Source: Paracoccus liaowanqingii (GTDB lineage: Bacteria; Pseudomonadota; Alphaproteobacteria; Rhodobacterales; Rhodobacteraceae). From it: a stretch of 64,000 nucleotides of DNA. Positions 34,393 through 42,840 of this stretch are shown here, in pieces; position 1 is the stretch's first letter; every line of letters begins with the position of its first letter. A program made the translations under genes and the position numbers. Where the stretch lies: NCBI RefSeq assembly GCF_004683865.2, contig NZ_CP038439.1, positions 1,962,501 through 2,026,500 of the forward strand, read 5' to 3'. A model generated the notes under the pieces. That model worked only from the letters and a program-made list of their open reading frames with translations. It made no database searches and was not told the origin of the DNA.

Positions 34393-35388
34393 ATGAAAAA
34401 TGCAATGATGACGATCGCCGAAGTCTCCGACAGGATCAACGACGGGGCAGTTCTGGTCCTTGCCGGGTCCGAACAGGCCCTGTCCTCCCTGCCCAAGGGG
34501 AAATGGATCGGGGGAACATCGGTCTATTTCGTGACCGATACCGGCGGCCGCGTCGACCGGGACAACGTGCACGTGACCGAAATCATGGAAGCGACCGATG
34601 CCCGGACGGCCGTCTATCAGGGAGAGGACTTGGCGAACCTGACCACGAACAGGTTCGAGGGCGGCGTGTCGATGATCCTCATTCCGGCCTTCTCGGCCGC
34701 GCATGCCGAGTTTGCCATCCATGGGGCATCATATCCGGGGCTGTTCGACCAGCCGCTGATGGGCTGGATCACAGGCGTGCATCTGGACGACCTCGGTCGC
34801 GCGACGCCCAAGATCTTCGATGGCGCCACGGGAATGATGCACGAGGAAGGCGCCGCCCTTCTTCACGTTGCACTTGCCGACGGAGGGCAAGCCGAACTGG
34901 ACATTCTCAACCTGTTCATTCCCGACAGCGCGGCCGACAGTATCGTGTTCACCGACACCGGATTTGCCGCCTCACGGGCAATCGTCAACGGTGAGGAAAC
35001 CGATTTTCCCGCCTATGTGAAGAAATTTGATCTGGACACCCGTTTGCCGTTGGTGGCCGACTACGCGGGTGCGATGGTCAATGTCTCCTTCCAGGCAGTG
35101 AATGATAATGACGTCCAGTTCTACGCACCGGTGATCGCCGGAGTGACCTATCGCCTTGCAAAATCACCCGGCGCCTATGCCGATGCATTTGCAAGCCATA
35201 CCACTGACGAAGGTGCCACTTCGCTTTCGTGCAATTGCATCCTGAATTATCTCTACGGTGAACTTGAGGGCAATACGACAGGCAGCTTCACCGGCCCAGC
35301 CACATTTGGTGAGGTAGCGTATGTTTTGCTCAATCAGACTTTGGTCAAATTGGACATCCGCTCAGAACGGGAATGCGCAGCGGCGTGA
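34393..35388 (+). CDS. Uncharacterised protein, possibly DUF6976-like
   Basis: 331 residues from the ATG at 34393 (AAGGAAAAAAG upstream). Soluble, no signal peptide. Notable segments: V-L-A-G-S-E-Q-A-L-S-S-L-P-K-G-K-W-I-G-G-T near the N-terminus, G-W-I-T-G-V-H-L-D-D-L-G, K-I-F-D-G-A-T-G, D-T-R-L-P-L-V-A-D-Y-A-G-A-M-V-N-V-S, and near the end S-C-N-C-I-L-N-Y-L-Y-G-E-L-E-G. The layout recalls uncharacterised alphaproteobacterial proteins that I associate with DUF6976, and the Cys-containing C-terminal block resembles FIST-type sensor domains. Both links are from memory and unverified. Third-position GC is lower than in flanking genes. Role unknown; the partner is the 69-residue protein. Confidence 0.7.
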   Translation: MKNAMMTIAEVSDRINDGAVLVLAGSEQALSSLPKGKWIGGTSVYFVTDTGGRVDRDNVHVTEIMEATDARTAVYQGEDLANLTTNRFEGGVSMILIPAFSAAHAEFAIHGASYPGLFDQPLMGWITGVHLDDLGRATPKIFDGATGMMHEEGAALLHVALADGGQAELDILNLFIPDSAADSIVFTDTGFAASRAIVNGEETDFPAYVKKFDLDTRLPLVADYAGAMVNVSFQAVNDNDVQFYAPVIAGVTYRLAKSPGAYADAFASHTTDEGATSLSCNCILNYLYGELEGNTTGSFTGPATFGEVAYVLLNQTLVKLDIRSERECAAA

Positions 35389-35434
35389 TTTCTAGTATGA
35401 CAATGTGAACTTAACTGTCCGTGAGACTCGGTAT

Positions 35435-35451
35435 TTGGTCCAGTGAACCAG
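35435..35451. promoter_or_regulatory. Dyad TTGGT-N7-ACCAG (copy 1)
   Basis: TTGGT CCAGTGA ACCAG. The TGGT-N7-ACCA core resembles operators of FadR-subfamily GntR regulators. A second copy with the same spacing lies 75 bases downstream. Confidence 0.4.
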
Positions 35452-35509
35452 CAACTGTATCCCTTATGCGATCGAAGGCGTCCATTTCTGACGACTTTTA
35501 CATAGGGCG

Positions 35510-35526
35510 TTGGTAAGGTTGACCAG
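35510..35526. promoter_or_regulatory. Dyad TTGGT-N7-ACCAG (copy 2)
   Basis: TTGGT AAGGTTG ACCAG, at the point where similarity to CoA-transferase has ended. Same arms and spacer length as copy 1, different spacer sequence, which favours a protein-binding site over a simple duplication. Confidence 0.4.
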
Positions 35527-35539
35527 TTTCCGGGCGGCC

Positions 35540-35705
35540 GCCGACGTTCAGTCCCGTCGGGCTGCCGGTCGCCAGGAAGCGGTCGATCAGCGCGTGGATC
35601 AGCTCGATCGGCGCGCCCGATCCGCCGAAACCGCCGATCATCACCGTGGCGCCGTCGCCGATCCCGGCGGTCGCGTCAGCCATAACGTGATATGCGTTTG
35701 TCCAT
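35540..35705 (-). pseudogene. N-terminal remnant of 3-oxoacid/3-oxoadipate CoA-transferase subunit A
   Basis: Starting at the ATG at 35705 (GGAGGA upstream on the minus strand) the frame reads M-D-K-R-I-S-R-Y and then breaks. After a shift it continues as M-A-D-A-T-A-G-I-G-D-G-A-T-V-M-I-G-G-F-G-G, then P-I-E-L-I-H-A-L-I-D, and A-T-G-S-P-T-G-L-N-V. This is the typical start of CoA-transferase family I alpha subunits such as PcaI or AtoD. After L-N-V similarity stops, so about four fifths of the gene and the whole beta subunit are missing. The frameshift and truncation show decay. The start signals remain intact. Confidence 0.75.
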
Positions 35706-35809
35706 GAAGGCTCCTCCGTATGAAGACGGATCAGACCTCACCGACCCCCTGCGCCCTGGGATATGTTCGCGTCTTGAGCCTTGTTCACATGCCGGGTATT
35801 CGTGGTCGC

Positions 35810-35845
35810 ATGGCGAGCAGGACGGATATCATCGGTTCGCTCGGT
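35810..35845 (+). pseudogene. Possible remnant of an IclR/PcaR-type regulator start
   Basis: Reads M-A-S-R-T-D-I-I-G-S-L-G-K-G-L, which resembles the S-L-x-K/R-G-L start of IclR-family pca regulators. Similarity ends within a dozen codons. It is divergent from the CoA-transferase remnant, as pcaR and pcaI often are. The match is short, so this is only a suggestion. Confidence 0.3.
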
Positions 35846-36064
35846 AAGGGATTGTGCTGCGATAGACCGGACCGATTGCCGGTTCTCTTGCACTCGGCCT
35901 TGCAGGCGCGGTCGAGATCGGTCCCGGTTGCGCCCTGAAGCCTTATGGTCCGGCTGCCAAGCGGCGGGGCAGACCCGGGTGACCGCGGCGGCTGGCATCA
36001 GGCCTGTCAAACCGTGGGCAAATCTCAAAGCAGGACCGACGGCATGTCGGCGGACCGGTCCGCG

Positions 36065-37402
36065 TCAGAGGTCCGCGTAGAGCTGCCATTCGATGTCGGT
36101 GACATGATCCGCCACCCGCGCGCATTCGTGCCGCTTGATCGCGGCCAGCGCGATCTGCAGGTCCGGCCCCAGGATGCGGCGCATCCGGTCCGAGGCGGCA
36201 AAGGCCGCGATCGCCTCGGCCCAGCTCTGCGGCAGGGACGGCGCGCCCTCCGCCGAGGCTTCGGGACCCGGATCCGCCCGCGTCTCGAGCCCGTCCAAGG
36301 CGGTGCCCAGAATCACGGCGGCGACCAGATAGGGGTTGGCGTCCACGCCCGCCACGCGATGTTCGAAATGGCGCGATGCCGGGCTGCCGCCCGGGATGCG
36401 CAGGGCCACGTTGCGGTCGTCATAGCCCCAGCTGTTCGCGGCGGGCGAATAGATCGCACCCTCCAGCCTGCGCCATGAATTCAGCGTCGGGCCCAGTACA
36501 AGCATCGTCTCGGCCATGGCACCGCGCACACCGCCAATTGCCTGCAACATCAGATCCGAGGTCACGCCGTCCTTATCTGCGAACAGGTTGGTTCCCTGAC
36601 AAGGATCAGTCAGAGAGAGATGCAGATGCATCCCCGACCCCGAACGCCCGGCAAAGGGCTTGGGCATGAAGCAGGCCCGCATGCCGAAGCGCCGCGCGGT
36701 GCTGCGCAGGATCTGCTTGGCCAGCACGATGTCATCAGCGGCCCGCGCCAGGTCGCGATAGCGCAGCGTCAGCTCGAACTGGCCCTGCGCATATTCCGAG
36801 ATCAGCGTCTCGAGCGGCAGATCGAAGCTGGCCGCCGCCGCATAGACGGCATCGAAGAAGGGCGACATCTCGTCCAGCTCGTCGACCGACATGCAGTTCG
36901 TCGACGACATGCGCCGCCCGCCCATCGGCGCGCGGGCGGGGCCGCCTGCGGCATCCAGCAGGTAGAATTCCAGCTCCAGCGCGCCCATCGGCTGGAACCC
37001 CATGCCGCGGGCGCGGGCGATCTGGGCCATCATCGCGCCGCGCGGATCATGGGGCACGGGCGCGCCGTCCGGCCCGAACATCTGCAGCAGCACCAGGCCG
37101 CGCCCGTTGGGCTGGCGCCCGAGCGTGCCCGCCACCGGCCAGCACAGGCTGTCGCCGCCGCCGTCATCCTGCGTCGCGATGGCGCCCGCGACATCATTGC
37201 CCTCGATATCCTGTGCAAACAGCGATGCGGGCATGCCGCGTCCCTCGCGGAACAGGCCCGCCAGCTCGTGGCGGCGGATCATCTTGCCGCGCCCGATGCC
37301 GTGCAGGTCGGCCAGCGAGATGTCGATGGCCTCCACGCGCGGATGGGCGTCGAGGAAGGACTGCGCCTCGTCGGTCGGCGATCCGGTGGGCGACAGGGTC
37401 AC
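36065..37402 (-). CDS. Glutamine-synthetase-family ligase, gamma-glutamylpolyamine synthetase-like
   Basis: 445 residues from a GTG at 37402 that overlaps the stop of the aminotransferase (GTGA). GS-III/PuuA layout: beta-grasp start with I-S-L-A-D-L-H-G-I-G-R-G-K-M-I, then M-G-A-L-E-L-E-F-Y-L-L-D, E-Y-A-Q-G-Q-F-E-L, C-F-M-P-K-P-F-A-G-R-S-G-S-G-M-H-L-H-L-S, and E-H-R-V-A-G-V-D-A-N-P-Y-L. The G-S-G-M-H-x-H metal/ATP motif and the R-x-P-G-G region are intact, so it should be active. It would join glutamate to a polyamine or other amine, the first step of the Puu-type route. Its operon with a putrescine-type aminotransferase, SDR and GntR regulator supports amine catabolism. The exact amine is unknown. 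Confidence 0.88.
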   Translation of the reverse strand: MTLSPTGSPTDEAQSFLDAHPRVEAIDISLADLHGIGRGKMIRRHELAGLFREGRGMPASLFAQDIEGNDVAGAIATQDDGGGDSLCWPVAGTLGRQPNGRGLVLLQMFGPDGAPVPHDPRGAMMAQIARARGMGFQPMGALELEFYLLDAAGGPARAPMGGRRMSSTNCMSVDELDEMSPFFDAVYAAAASFDLPLETLISEYAQGQFELTLRYRDLARAADDIVLAKQILRSTARRFGMRACFMPKPFAGRSGSGMHLHLSLTDPCQGTNLFADKDGVTSDLMLQAIGGVRGAMAETMLVLGPTLNSWRRLEGAIYSPAANSWGYDDRNVALRIPGGSPASRHFEHRVAGVDANPYLVAAVILGTALDGLETRADPGPEASAEGAPSLPQSWAEAIAAFAASDRMRRILGPDLQIALAAIKRHECARVADHVTDIEWQLYADL

Positions 37403-38775
37403 GATGGCCGCCCCAGCTGCGCCTGCGTCAGGTCCAGCACGCGCCAGGCCTTCTCGACCAGCTCGTCGGCCTCGGCATGGGTCAGGACCAGCGGTGGCGA
37501 GACCACCATCCGGTCGCCCACGGCGCGCATGATCAGCCCGTTCGCGAAGGCATGCTCGCGGCACATCATGCCGACGCCCAGATCGTCGTCGAAGGCCCGC
37601 CGCGCGCCCTTGTCCGCGCACAGCTGGATGGCGCCGATCAGGCCGGTCATCACCGCCTCGCCCACCAGTGGGTGATCGGCCAGAGCGCGCCACTTGCCCT
37701 GCAGATAGGGGCCGATGTCATCGGCCACGCGGTCGACGATGCCTTCCGAGCGCAGGATGCCCAGATTGGCGATGGCGGCTGCACAGGCCGCCGGATGGCC
37801 GGAATAGGTGTAGCCATGGGCGAACTCGCCGCCCTTGGCGCTCAGCACCTCGGCCACGCGGTCGGACACGCCCACCGCCCCCATCGGGATGTAGCCCGAG
37901 GTCAGCCCCTTGGCCATCGTCATGAAATCGGGCGTGGTGCCGTAGGTCTGGCAGCCGAACCACGATCCCGTGCGCCCGAAGCCGCAGATCACCTCGTCCG
38001 AGATCAGCATCACCCCGCGCTCGGTCAGCCCCGCCGACAGCGCGGGCCAGTAGGTGTCCGGCGGGATGATGACCCCGCCCGCGCCCATGATGGGTTCCGC
38101 GATGAAGCCCGCCACGCGATGCGCGCCGATCCCGTCGATCAGCGCCAGCGTGTCGCGGGCGACCTTCAGGCCGAACTCCTCGGGCGACAGGTCGCCGCCC
38201 TCGGCCCACCAGGCGGGGCGCGGCGCGTGCAGGATGTTGCCCACCGGCAGTCCGGGCTGGGCATGCATGAAGCCGAACCCCCCCACGGCGGAGGCCGCCA
38301 CGGTGGAGCCGTGATAGGCGCCCTGCCGCGAGACGATGATGGTGCGGTCGGGCTGGCCCATCACCGCCCAGTAATGCGCGATCATCCGGAAGATCGTGTC
38401 ATTCGCGTCCGAGCCGGACCCGGTGAAGAAGAACCGGTTGATATGGTCGGGCGTGACCTGCGACAGCAGGTGGCCCAGCTCGATCACCGGCGGGTGGCTG
38501 GTCTGGAAGAAGGTGTTGTAGAAGGGCAACTGCCGCAGCTGGCGGGCGACGGCATCCGCGATCTCGGGGCGGCCATAGCCGATTGCCACGCACCACAGGC
38601 CCGCCATCCTGTCCAGGATGCGGTTGCCGTCGCTGTCGGTCAGGTGAACCCCGTCCGCATGGGTGATGATGCGCGCGCCCTTGGCGTTCAGTCCGGCCGC
38701 ATCGGTGAAGGGATGCAGGTGATGCGCCGCGTCCATGGCGCGCAGGCTTTCGGTCGAATTGAGCAGCGTCGTCAT
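37399..38775 (-). CDS. Class III aminotransferase, putrescine/polyamine-pyruvate type
   Basis: 458 residues from the ATG at 38775 with AAGGAG upstream. The longer frame to 39243 is the shadow of the SDR gene. PLP fold type I: R-M-A-G-L-W-C-V-A-I-G-Y-G-R start region, [12 protein letters not shown] for phosphate binding, S-R-Q-G-A-Y-H-G-S, L-I-S-D-E-V-I-C-G-F-G-R-T-G with the PLP-contacting Asp, and A-K-G-L-T-S-G-Y-I-P with the Schiff-base lysine. Best fits the SpuC/beta-alanine-pyruvate group. It shares 4-base overlaps with both the SDR upstream and the ligase downstream. Confidence 0.9.
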   Translation of the reverse strand: MTTLLNSTESLRAMDAAHHLHPFTDAAGLNAKGARIITHADGVHLTDSDGNRILDRMAGLWCVAIGYGRPEIADAVARQLRQLPFYNTFFQTSHPPVIELGHLLSQVTPDHINRFFFTGSGSDANDTIFRMIAHYWAVMGQPDRTIIVSRQGAYHGSTVAASAVGGFGFMHAQPGLPVGNILHAPRPAWWAEGGDLSPEEFGLKVARDTLALIDGIGAHRVAGFIAEPIMGAGGVIIPPDTYWPALSAGLTERGVMLISDEVICGFGRTGSWFGCQTYGTTPDFMTMAKGLTSGYIPMGAVGVSDRVAEVLSAKGGEFAHGYTYSGHPAACAAAIANLGILRSEGIVDRVADDIGPYLQGKWRALADHPLVGEAVMTGLIGAIQLCADKGARRAFDDDLGVGMMCREHAFANGLIMRAVGDRMVVSPPLVLTHAEADELVEKAWRVLDLTQAQLGRPS

Positions 38776-39506
38776 GTCAGGTCTCCTTGGGTGGCAATGG
38801 CGGCCAGCGTGCTGCCGCCGTCGATGGGCAGGGCCGCGCCGGTGATGAACTGGGCCGCGTCCGACAGCAGGAACGCCACCGCAGAGGCGATGTCCCGGGC
38901 CCGGGCGACGCGGCCCAGAGGGATGGTCGTACCGAACCGGGCCAGCGTGGCGCCGCGGGCGGCGCCGGTCTGGCCTGCCGCCAGCATGGGCGTGTCGGTG
39001 TCGCCGGGGCAGACGGCGTTGACGCGGATGCCCTCGCGCGCATGGTCCAGCGCCATGCAGCGGGTCAGCTGCACCACGCCCGCCTTGGCGACGCCGTAGG
39101 CCACCGCGCCGGGCGCCGCGATCAGCCCCCAGTCCGAGGCGATGTTGACGATCGCCCCACCGCCCTCGCGGCCCACCGGGTCCAGCACCGCGCGCGACAT
39201 GCGGAACGTCGCGCCCAGGTTCAGGTCGATCACCCGCGCCCAATCGGCGTCCGAGGTCTGATCGGCACGTCCCCGCCCCAGCACCCCCGCCGCATTGACC
39301 AGCCCGGTCACCGGGCCCATCGCCTGCGCAGCCGCGACGATCCGGTCAGGGGACAGGGGGTCCGACAGATCGGCGGACAGGAACCGCGCACCGGCCGCCA
39401 CGGTCTTGGGCGCCGTGCGCGCGACCAGCAGCGGCGGCCCCGGCAGCAGCGCCGCGAGGGCCGCGCCGATGCCCGAGCTTGCCCCGGTGATGATGGTGAC
39501 GCTCAT
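38772..39506 (-). CDS. SDR-family oxidoreductase
   Basis: 244 residues from the ATG at 39506. Classical SDR: I-I-T-G-A-S-S-G-I-G at the N-terminus, N-A-A-G-V-L, I-V-N-I-A-S-D-W-G, Y-G-V-A-K with catalytic Tyr and Lys, N-A-V-C-P-G-D-T-D-T-P, and the end F-I-T-G-A-A-L-P-I-D-G-G. Lies second in a four-gene minus-strand operon (GntR, SDR, aminotransferase, ligase), joined on both sides by ATGA overlaps. It probably oxidises or reduces an aldehyde or alcohol intermediate of the same amine pathway. The substrate cannot be read from the sequence. Confidence 0.88.
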   Translation of the reverse strand: MSVTIITGASSGIGAALAALLPGPPLLVARTAPKTVAAGARFLSADLSDPLSPDRIVAAAQAMGPVTGLVNAAGVLGRGRADQTSDADWARVIDLNLGATFRMSRAVLDPVGREGGGAIVNIASDWGLIAAPGAVAYGVAKAGVVQLTRCMALDHAREGIRVNAVCPGDTDTPMLAAGQTGAARGATLARFGTTIPLGRVARARDIASAVAFLLSDAAQFITGAALPIDGGSTLAAIATQGDLT

Positions 39507-40201
39507 GGCGCGGCCTCGAACGCGCCATGCTCCAGCAGGAGCGCGGCACCCGCGGCGATGTCGCGGCGCATGGCCGCGCCCGCCGCGACGCCGTCGCCGC
39601 GCGACAGGGCGGCGGCCACCTCCTCGTGGTAATCCAGCTCCAGGATGCCCGAGAGCGCGCCCTCGAACTTGCCCGCGAACTGGCGCAGGAAGGGGCCGAC
39701 CTGCAGCCACAGCGTCTCGATCAGGAAGATCAGCGCGTCCGAGCCCGAGGCGCGATAGACCAGGAACTTGAACTCGTAGTTCTGTTCCAGATAGCTGTCG
39801 ATGTCCTGATCCAGCGCGGCCTGCGTCAGCGCCGCCCCCGCCTGCCGGATGGCGCGCAGATGCGCCTCGGACGCGGCCCCGGCGGCCAGCTCTGCCGCCC
39901 GCCCCTCGCAGGTCACGCGCGCGGCCATCAGGTCGGCGAACCGCGCCCGGTCCATGCGCGGCAGGATCATCGAGCCGTTGGGCAGCGCCTCGAGCGCGCG
40001 CAGCGATTGCAGCCGGGCCAAGGCCGCCCGCACCGGCATGTCGGAACAGCCCAGCTCGGCCGCGACCTTGCGCGAGGTCAGCTTGCGCCCCGGCGGGATG
40101 CGGCCCGCCATCAGCGCTCGGGTCAGCTGGCGATAGACCTGCTCGTGCACCGGCACCGTCTCCAGCGCATCCAGACCGAGGGACATGGGCCGCGCGCTCA
40201 T
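39503..40201 (-). CDS. GntR-family regulator (FCD/VanR type)
   Basis: 232 residues. N-terminal winged helix-turn-helix (about 15-80: V-Y-R-Q-L-T-R-A-L-M-A-G-R-I-P-P-G, then R-K-V-A-A-E-L-G-C-S-D-M-P-V-R-A-A-L) and an all-helical FCD ligand domain with the usual acidic/His metal-type residues (F-L-D-Y-H-E-E-V region). First gene of the amine operon and divergent from the dehydrogenase operon at 40438. It most likely represses one or both from two adjacent dyads at 40335-40357. Confidence 0.9.
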   Translation of the reverse strand: MSARPMSLGLDALETVPVHEQVYRQLTRALMAGRIPPGRKLTSRKVAAELGCSDMPVRAALARLQSLRALEALPNGSMILPRMDRARFADLMAARVTCEGRAAELAAGAASEAHLRAIRQAGAALTQAALDQDIDSYLEQNYEFKFLVYRASGSDALIFLIETLWLQVGPFLRQFAGKFEGALSGILELDYHEEVAAALSRGDGVAAGAAMRRDIAAGAALLLEHGAFEAAP

Positions 40202-40334
40202 GCGGCGCTCTGCCCGACCACCGGGGCCGGCAGAGCGGCAGCACCAAGACCTGCCGCCCGCCCCGCCGTTCCGCCGACCCTGTGATTTCGCTGCATCGAT
40301 CTTTCCTTATCCGTCGTCCCAGATCTCCCATTTT

Positions 40335-40357
40335 TTGCGATCGCAATCAAGATTGAT
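40335..40357. promoter_or_regulatory. Two adjoining dyads, likely GntR operator
   Basis: TTGCGATCGCAA (12-base perfect palindrome, 40335-40346) followed at once by ATCAA-GA-TTGAT (40346-40357). It sits mid-way in the AT-rich gap between the divergent GntR and dehydrogenase genes, the usual place for an autoregulated operator. Confidence 0.5.
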
Positions 40358-40437
40358 CTTTTATTCTTCTAATAATAGGGCTTGATTTGTGCCCTTGATG
40401 GCTGCAATTCTGCGATCACGTCAGACAGGGCTCGCCG

Positions 40438-41349
40438 ATGCAGGGCACCAAGATCGCCATTCTGGGACTGGGGCTGATCGGCGCCGCATGGGCTGCGCTG
40501 TTCGTCCATCACGGCGCCCAGGTCGCGGCCTGGGACCCCGATGCCGCCGCCCGCGACGGTCTGGCGGACCGCATGGCCACCCCCCTGCGGCAGCTGGCCC
40601 AGATCACCGGGCACCCCGCGCGCGGCAGGCTCGAGGTCACCGGGGATCTGCCCCGCGCGCTGGACGGTGCGGTGCTGATCCAGGAAAACGCCCCCGAGAA
40701 ACCCGCGCTGAAACACGCTCTCTACGTGCAGGTCGAGGCGATCAGCGACGCGACCATCGCCTCGTCGGCTTCGGGCCTGTGCTGGACCGATCTGGCCCCG
40801 GGGCTGACGAATCCCGCGCAGCTGATCACCGCGCATCCGTTCAACCCGCCGCATCTGGTGCCGCTGGTCGAGACCTACGGCGCAAATCCCGCCCGCCTGG
40901 ACCGGGCCGAGGCGATCTATCGCGCCGCCGGTCGCGTGCCGGTGCGGTTGCAGAGACCCGCCACCGGCCATATCGCCAACCGCCTGGCCTCGGCGCTGTG
41001 GCGCGAGGCGGTGCATCTCGTGGCCGAGGGCATCGCCGACGTGGCCGCCGTCGATGCCGCGCTGGTTCACGGGCCGGGGCTGCGCTGGTCGGTGATGGGC
41101 GCGCATATGGCCTATCATCTGGGCGGCGGCCCCGGCGGGATGGCGGCCTATCTGGACCATCTCGGCCCCAGCCAGGAACGCCGATGGGCCGATCTGGGCG
41201 CGCCCTCGCTGACCCCGCAGGTCCGCGCCGCCCTGACCGCCGGCATCGCCGCCGAGGCCGATGGCCGCGACATCCTCACGCTGGAGGCCGCGCGCGACGC
41301 GGCCCTGATCGCCGTGCTGCACGCCCGCACCGCCACCGGACATCTGTAA
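40438..41349 (+). CDS. 3-hydroxyacyl-CoA dehydrogenase-family enzyme (carnitine dehydrogenase-like)
   Basis: 303 residues. N-terminal Rossmann fold I-A-I-L-G-L-G-L-I-G-A-A-W-A with the NAD motif, then I-Q-E-N-A-P-E, S-S-A-S-G-L (catalytic Ser region) and A-H-P-F-N-P-P-H-L-V-P-L-V-E with the catalytic His-Glu pair. C-terminal helices G-H-I-A-N-R-L and G-P-G-L-R-W-S-V-M-G-A-H. This H-P-F-N-P-P and G-P-G-L-R-W pattern is that of the L-carnitine 3-dehydrogenase/lambda-crystallin group rather than the fatty-acid enzymes. It is probably NAD-dependent and oxidises a hydroxy acid. It is first of three plus-strand genes with an aminotransferase and a DUF3237 protein. Confidence 0.85.
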   Translation: MQGTKIAILGLGLIGAAWAALFVHHGAQVAAWDPDAAARDGLADRMATPLRQLAQITGHPARGRLEVTGDLPRALDGAVLIQENAPEKPALKHALYVQVEAISDATIASSASGLCWTDLAPGLTNPAQLITAHPFNPPHLVPLVETYGANPARLDRAEAIYRAAGRVPVRLQRPATGHIANRLASALWREAVHLVAEGIADVAAVDAALVHGPGLRWSVMGAHMAYHLGGGPGGMAAYLDHLGPSQERRWADLGAPSLTPQVRAALTAGIAAEADGRDILTLEAARDAALIAVLHARTATGHL

Positions 41350-41361
41350 AGGACCGCCATC

Positions 41362-42756
41362 ATGGACGACCGCGCCAACATCTCGCTTGCCGACATGGAC
41401 CGGGAGGCGCTGTTCCACCCCGTCTCCTCCATCCACGACCTGCAGACCAAGGGGCCGGTAATCTATACCGGCGCCCACGGCGTCGAGGTCACGCGCGAGG
41501 GTGGCCAGACGCTGATCGACATGGGTGCGGGGCTGTGGTGCGTGAACGTGGGCTATGGCCGCCCGGAACTGGTGGCCGCCGGCGCGCAGGCCATGCAGGA
41601 CCTGAGCTTTCAGCATTTCTTCGGCGGCGCCTCGGCCGAGCCCACGATCCGGCTGGCCGACCGGCTGCTGGGCCTCTTCAACGAGACGGTGCCGGGCGCC
41701 GACATGGCGCGGGTGTTCTTCGGCTGCTCTGGCTCGGACGCCAATGACACCGCGCTGAAACTGGTGATCTATTACAACAATCTGCGCGGGCTTCCTGCCA
41801 AGAAAAAGGTGATTTCGCGCAAGGGGGCTTACCACGGGCTGACCTATGCCGCGACCAGCCTAACGGGGATCGAGGGCTATCACACCGCGTTCGATCTGCC
41901 GATGCCGGGCGTGCTGCACACCAGCTGCCCGCACCATTACGCCTTCGCCCATGACGGCGAATCCGAGGCCGCCTTCACCGACCGCCTGATCGCGGAAATG
42001 GAAGCGATGATCGAACGCGAGGGGGCCGACACCGTCGCCGCCTTCATCGCCGAACCGGTGATGGGCACGGGTGGGGTCTTCCTGCCGCCGGCGGGCTATT
42101 TCGACCGGGTGCAGCAGGTGCTGGACCGCCACGACATCCTGCTGATCGCCGACGAGGTCATCACCGGCTTCGGCCGCACCGGCAACTGGTTCGGCAGCCA
42201 GACCTATGGCCTGCGCCCCGACATCGTGTCGCTGGCCAAGGGGCTGACCTCGGCCTATTTCCCGATGTCGGCATCCATCGTGTCGCGCCGCATTTGGGAG
42301 GTGCTGGCGGGCGCGTCCGAAAGGATGGGCGCGCTGATGCACGGCTTCACCTATTCCGGCCATCCGGTCGGCGCGGCCATCGCCATGGCGAACCTGGACC
42401 TGATGGAGGCCGAGGACATGCCCGCAAATGCCGCCCGCCTCGGCCCGGTGCTGCTGGAGGCGCTGCGGTCCAAGGTCGGCGATCACCCGCTGGTGGGCGA
42501 CATCCGCGGCGTGGGCCTGATGGCGGCGGTCGAGTTCGTGGCCGACCGCGCCACCCGCGCCCGCCTGCCCGCCGGGGCCCACAAGCTGGTGGCGGGTCAT
42601 GCGATGGCCGAGGGCGTGCTGACCCGCGCCCTGCCCTTCCTGCCCGTCACCTCGATGTCGCCGCCCTTGTCCATCACCGAAGGCCAGATCGACGAGGCCA
42701 CCACCCGCTATGCCCGCGCGCTGGAGGCCGCGACGCCCGAGATGCGGGCGCTGTGA
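41362..42756 (+). CDS. Class III aminotransferase (second copy type)
   Basis: 464 residues. All the PLP motifs: [55 protein letters not shown] and [10 protein letters not shown] with the lysine. Related to but clearly distinct from the aminotransferase at 37399, so not a recent duplication. It starts 12 bases after the dehydrogenase stop. The set points to breakdown of an amino or hydroxy-amino acid; the substrate is unknown. Confidence 0.9.
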   Translation: MDDRANISLADMDREALFHPVSSIHDLQTKGPVIYTGAHGVEVTREGGQTLIDMGAGLWCVNVGYGRPELVAAGAQAMQDLSFQHFFGGASAEPTIRLADRLLGLFNETVPGADMARVFFGCSGSDANDTALKLVIYYNNLRGLPAKKKVISRKGAYHGLTYAATSLTGIEGYHTAFDLPMPGVLHTSCPHHYAFAHDGESEAAFTDRLIAEMEAMIEREGADTVAAFIAEPVMGTGGVFLPPAGYFDRVQQVLDRHDILLIADEVITGFGRTGNWFGSQTYGLRPDIVSLAKGLTSAYFPMSASIVSRRIWEVLAGASERMGALMHGFTYSGHPVGAAIAMANLDLMEAEDMPANAARLGPVLLEALRSKVGDHPLVGDIRGVGLMAAVEFVADRATRARLPAGAHKLVAGHAMAEGVLTRALPFLPVTSMSPPLSITEGQIDEATTRYARALEAATPEMRAL

Positions 42757-42840
42757 GGATCGGCATCCTGCACGGCGCGGCCCCCGATCAGGCGCGCTCC
42801 GACAACAGGATCGCCGATCTCTTCCATCACGACAGGAGCC

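Larger units (their letters stand above)
35389..36064. other. Intergenic region with gene remnants and paired dyads
   Basis: 676 bases without an intact gene. It holds two TTGGT-N7-ACCAG dyads, a broken N-terminus of a CoA-transferase alpha subunit on the minus strand and, divergently, a few codons resembling the start of an IclR regulator. From about 35850 to 36064 I see nothing. Confidence 0.6.

Noticed and set aside
35720..35938. 72-codon plus-strand ORF
   Set aside because: Only a dozen codons resemble a known protein; treated as part of decayed DNA.
38772..40346. 524-codon SDR and 614-codon aminotransferase forms
   Set aside because: They read through neighbouring genes in another frame; proper starts with ribosome sites and signature N-termini lie inside.
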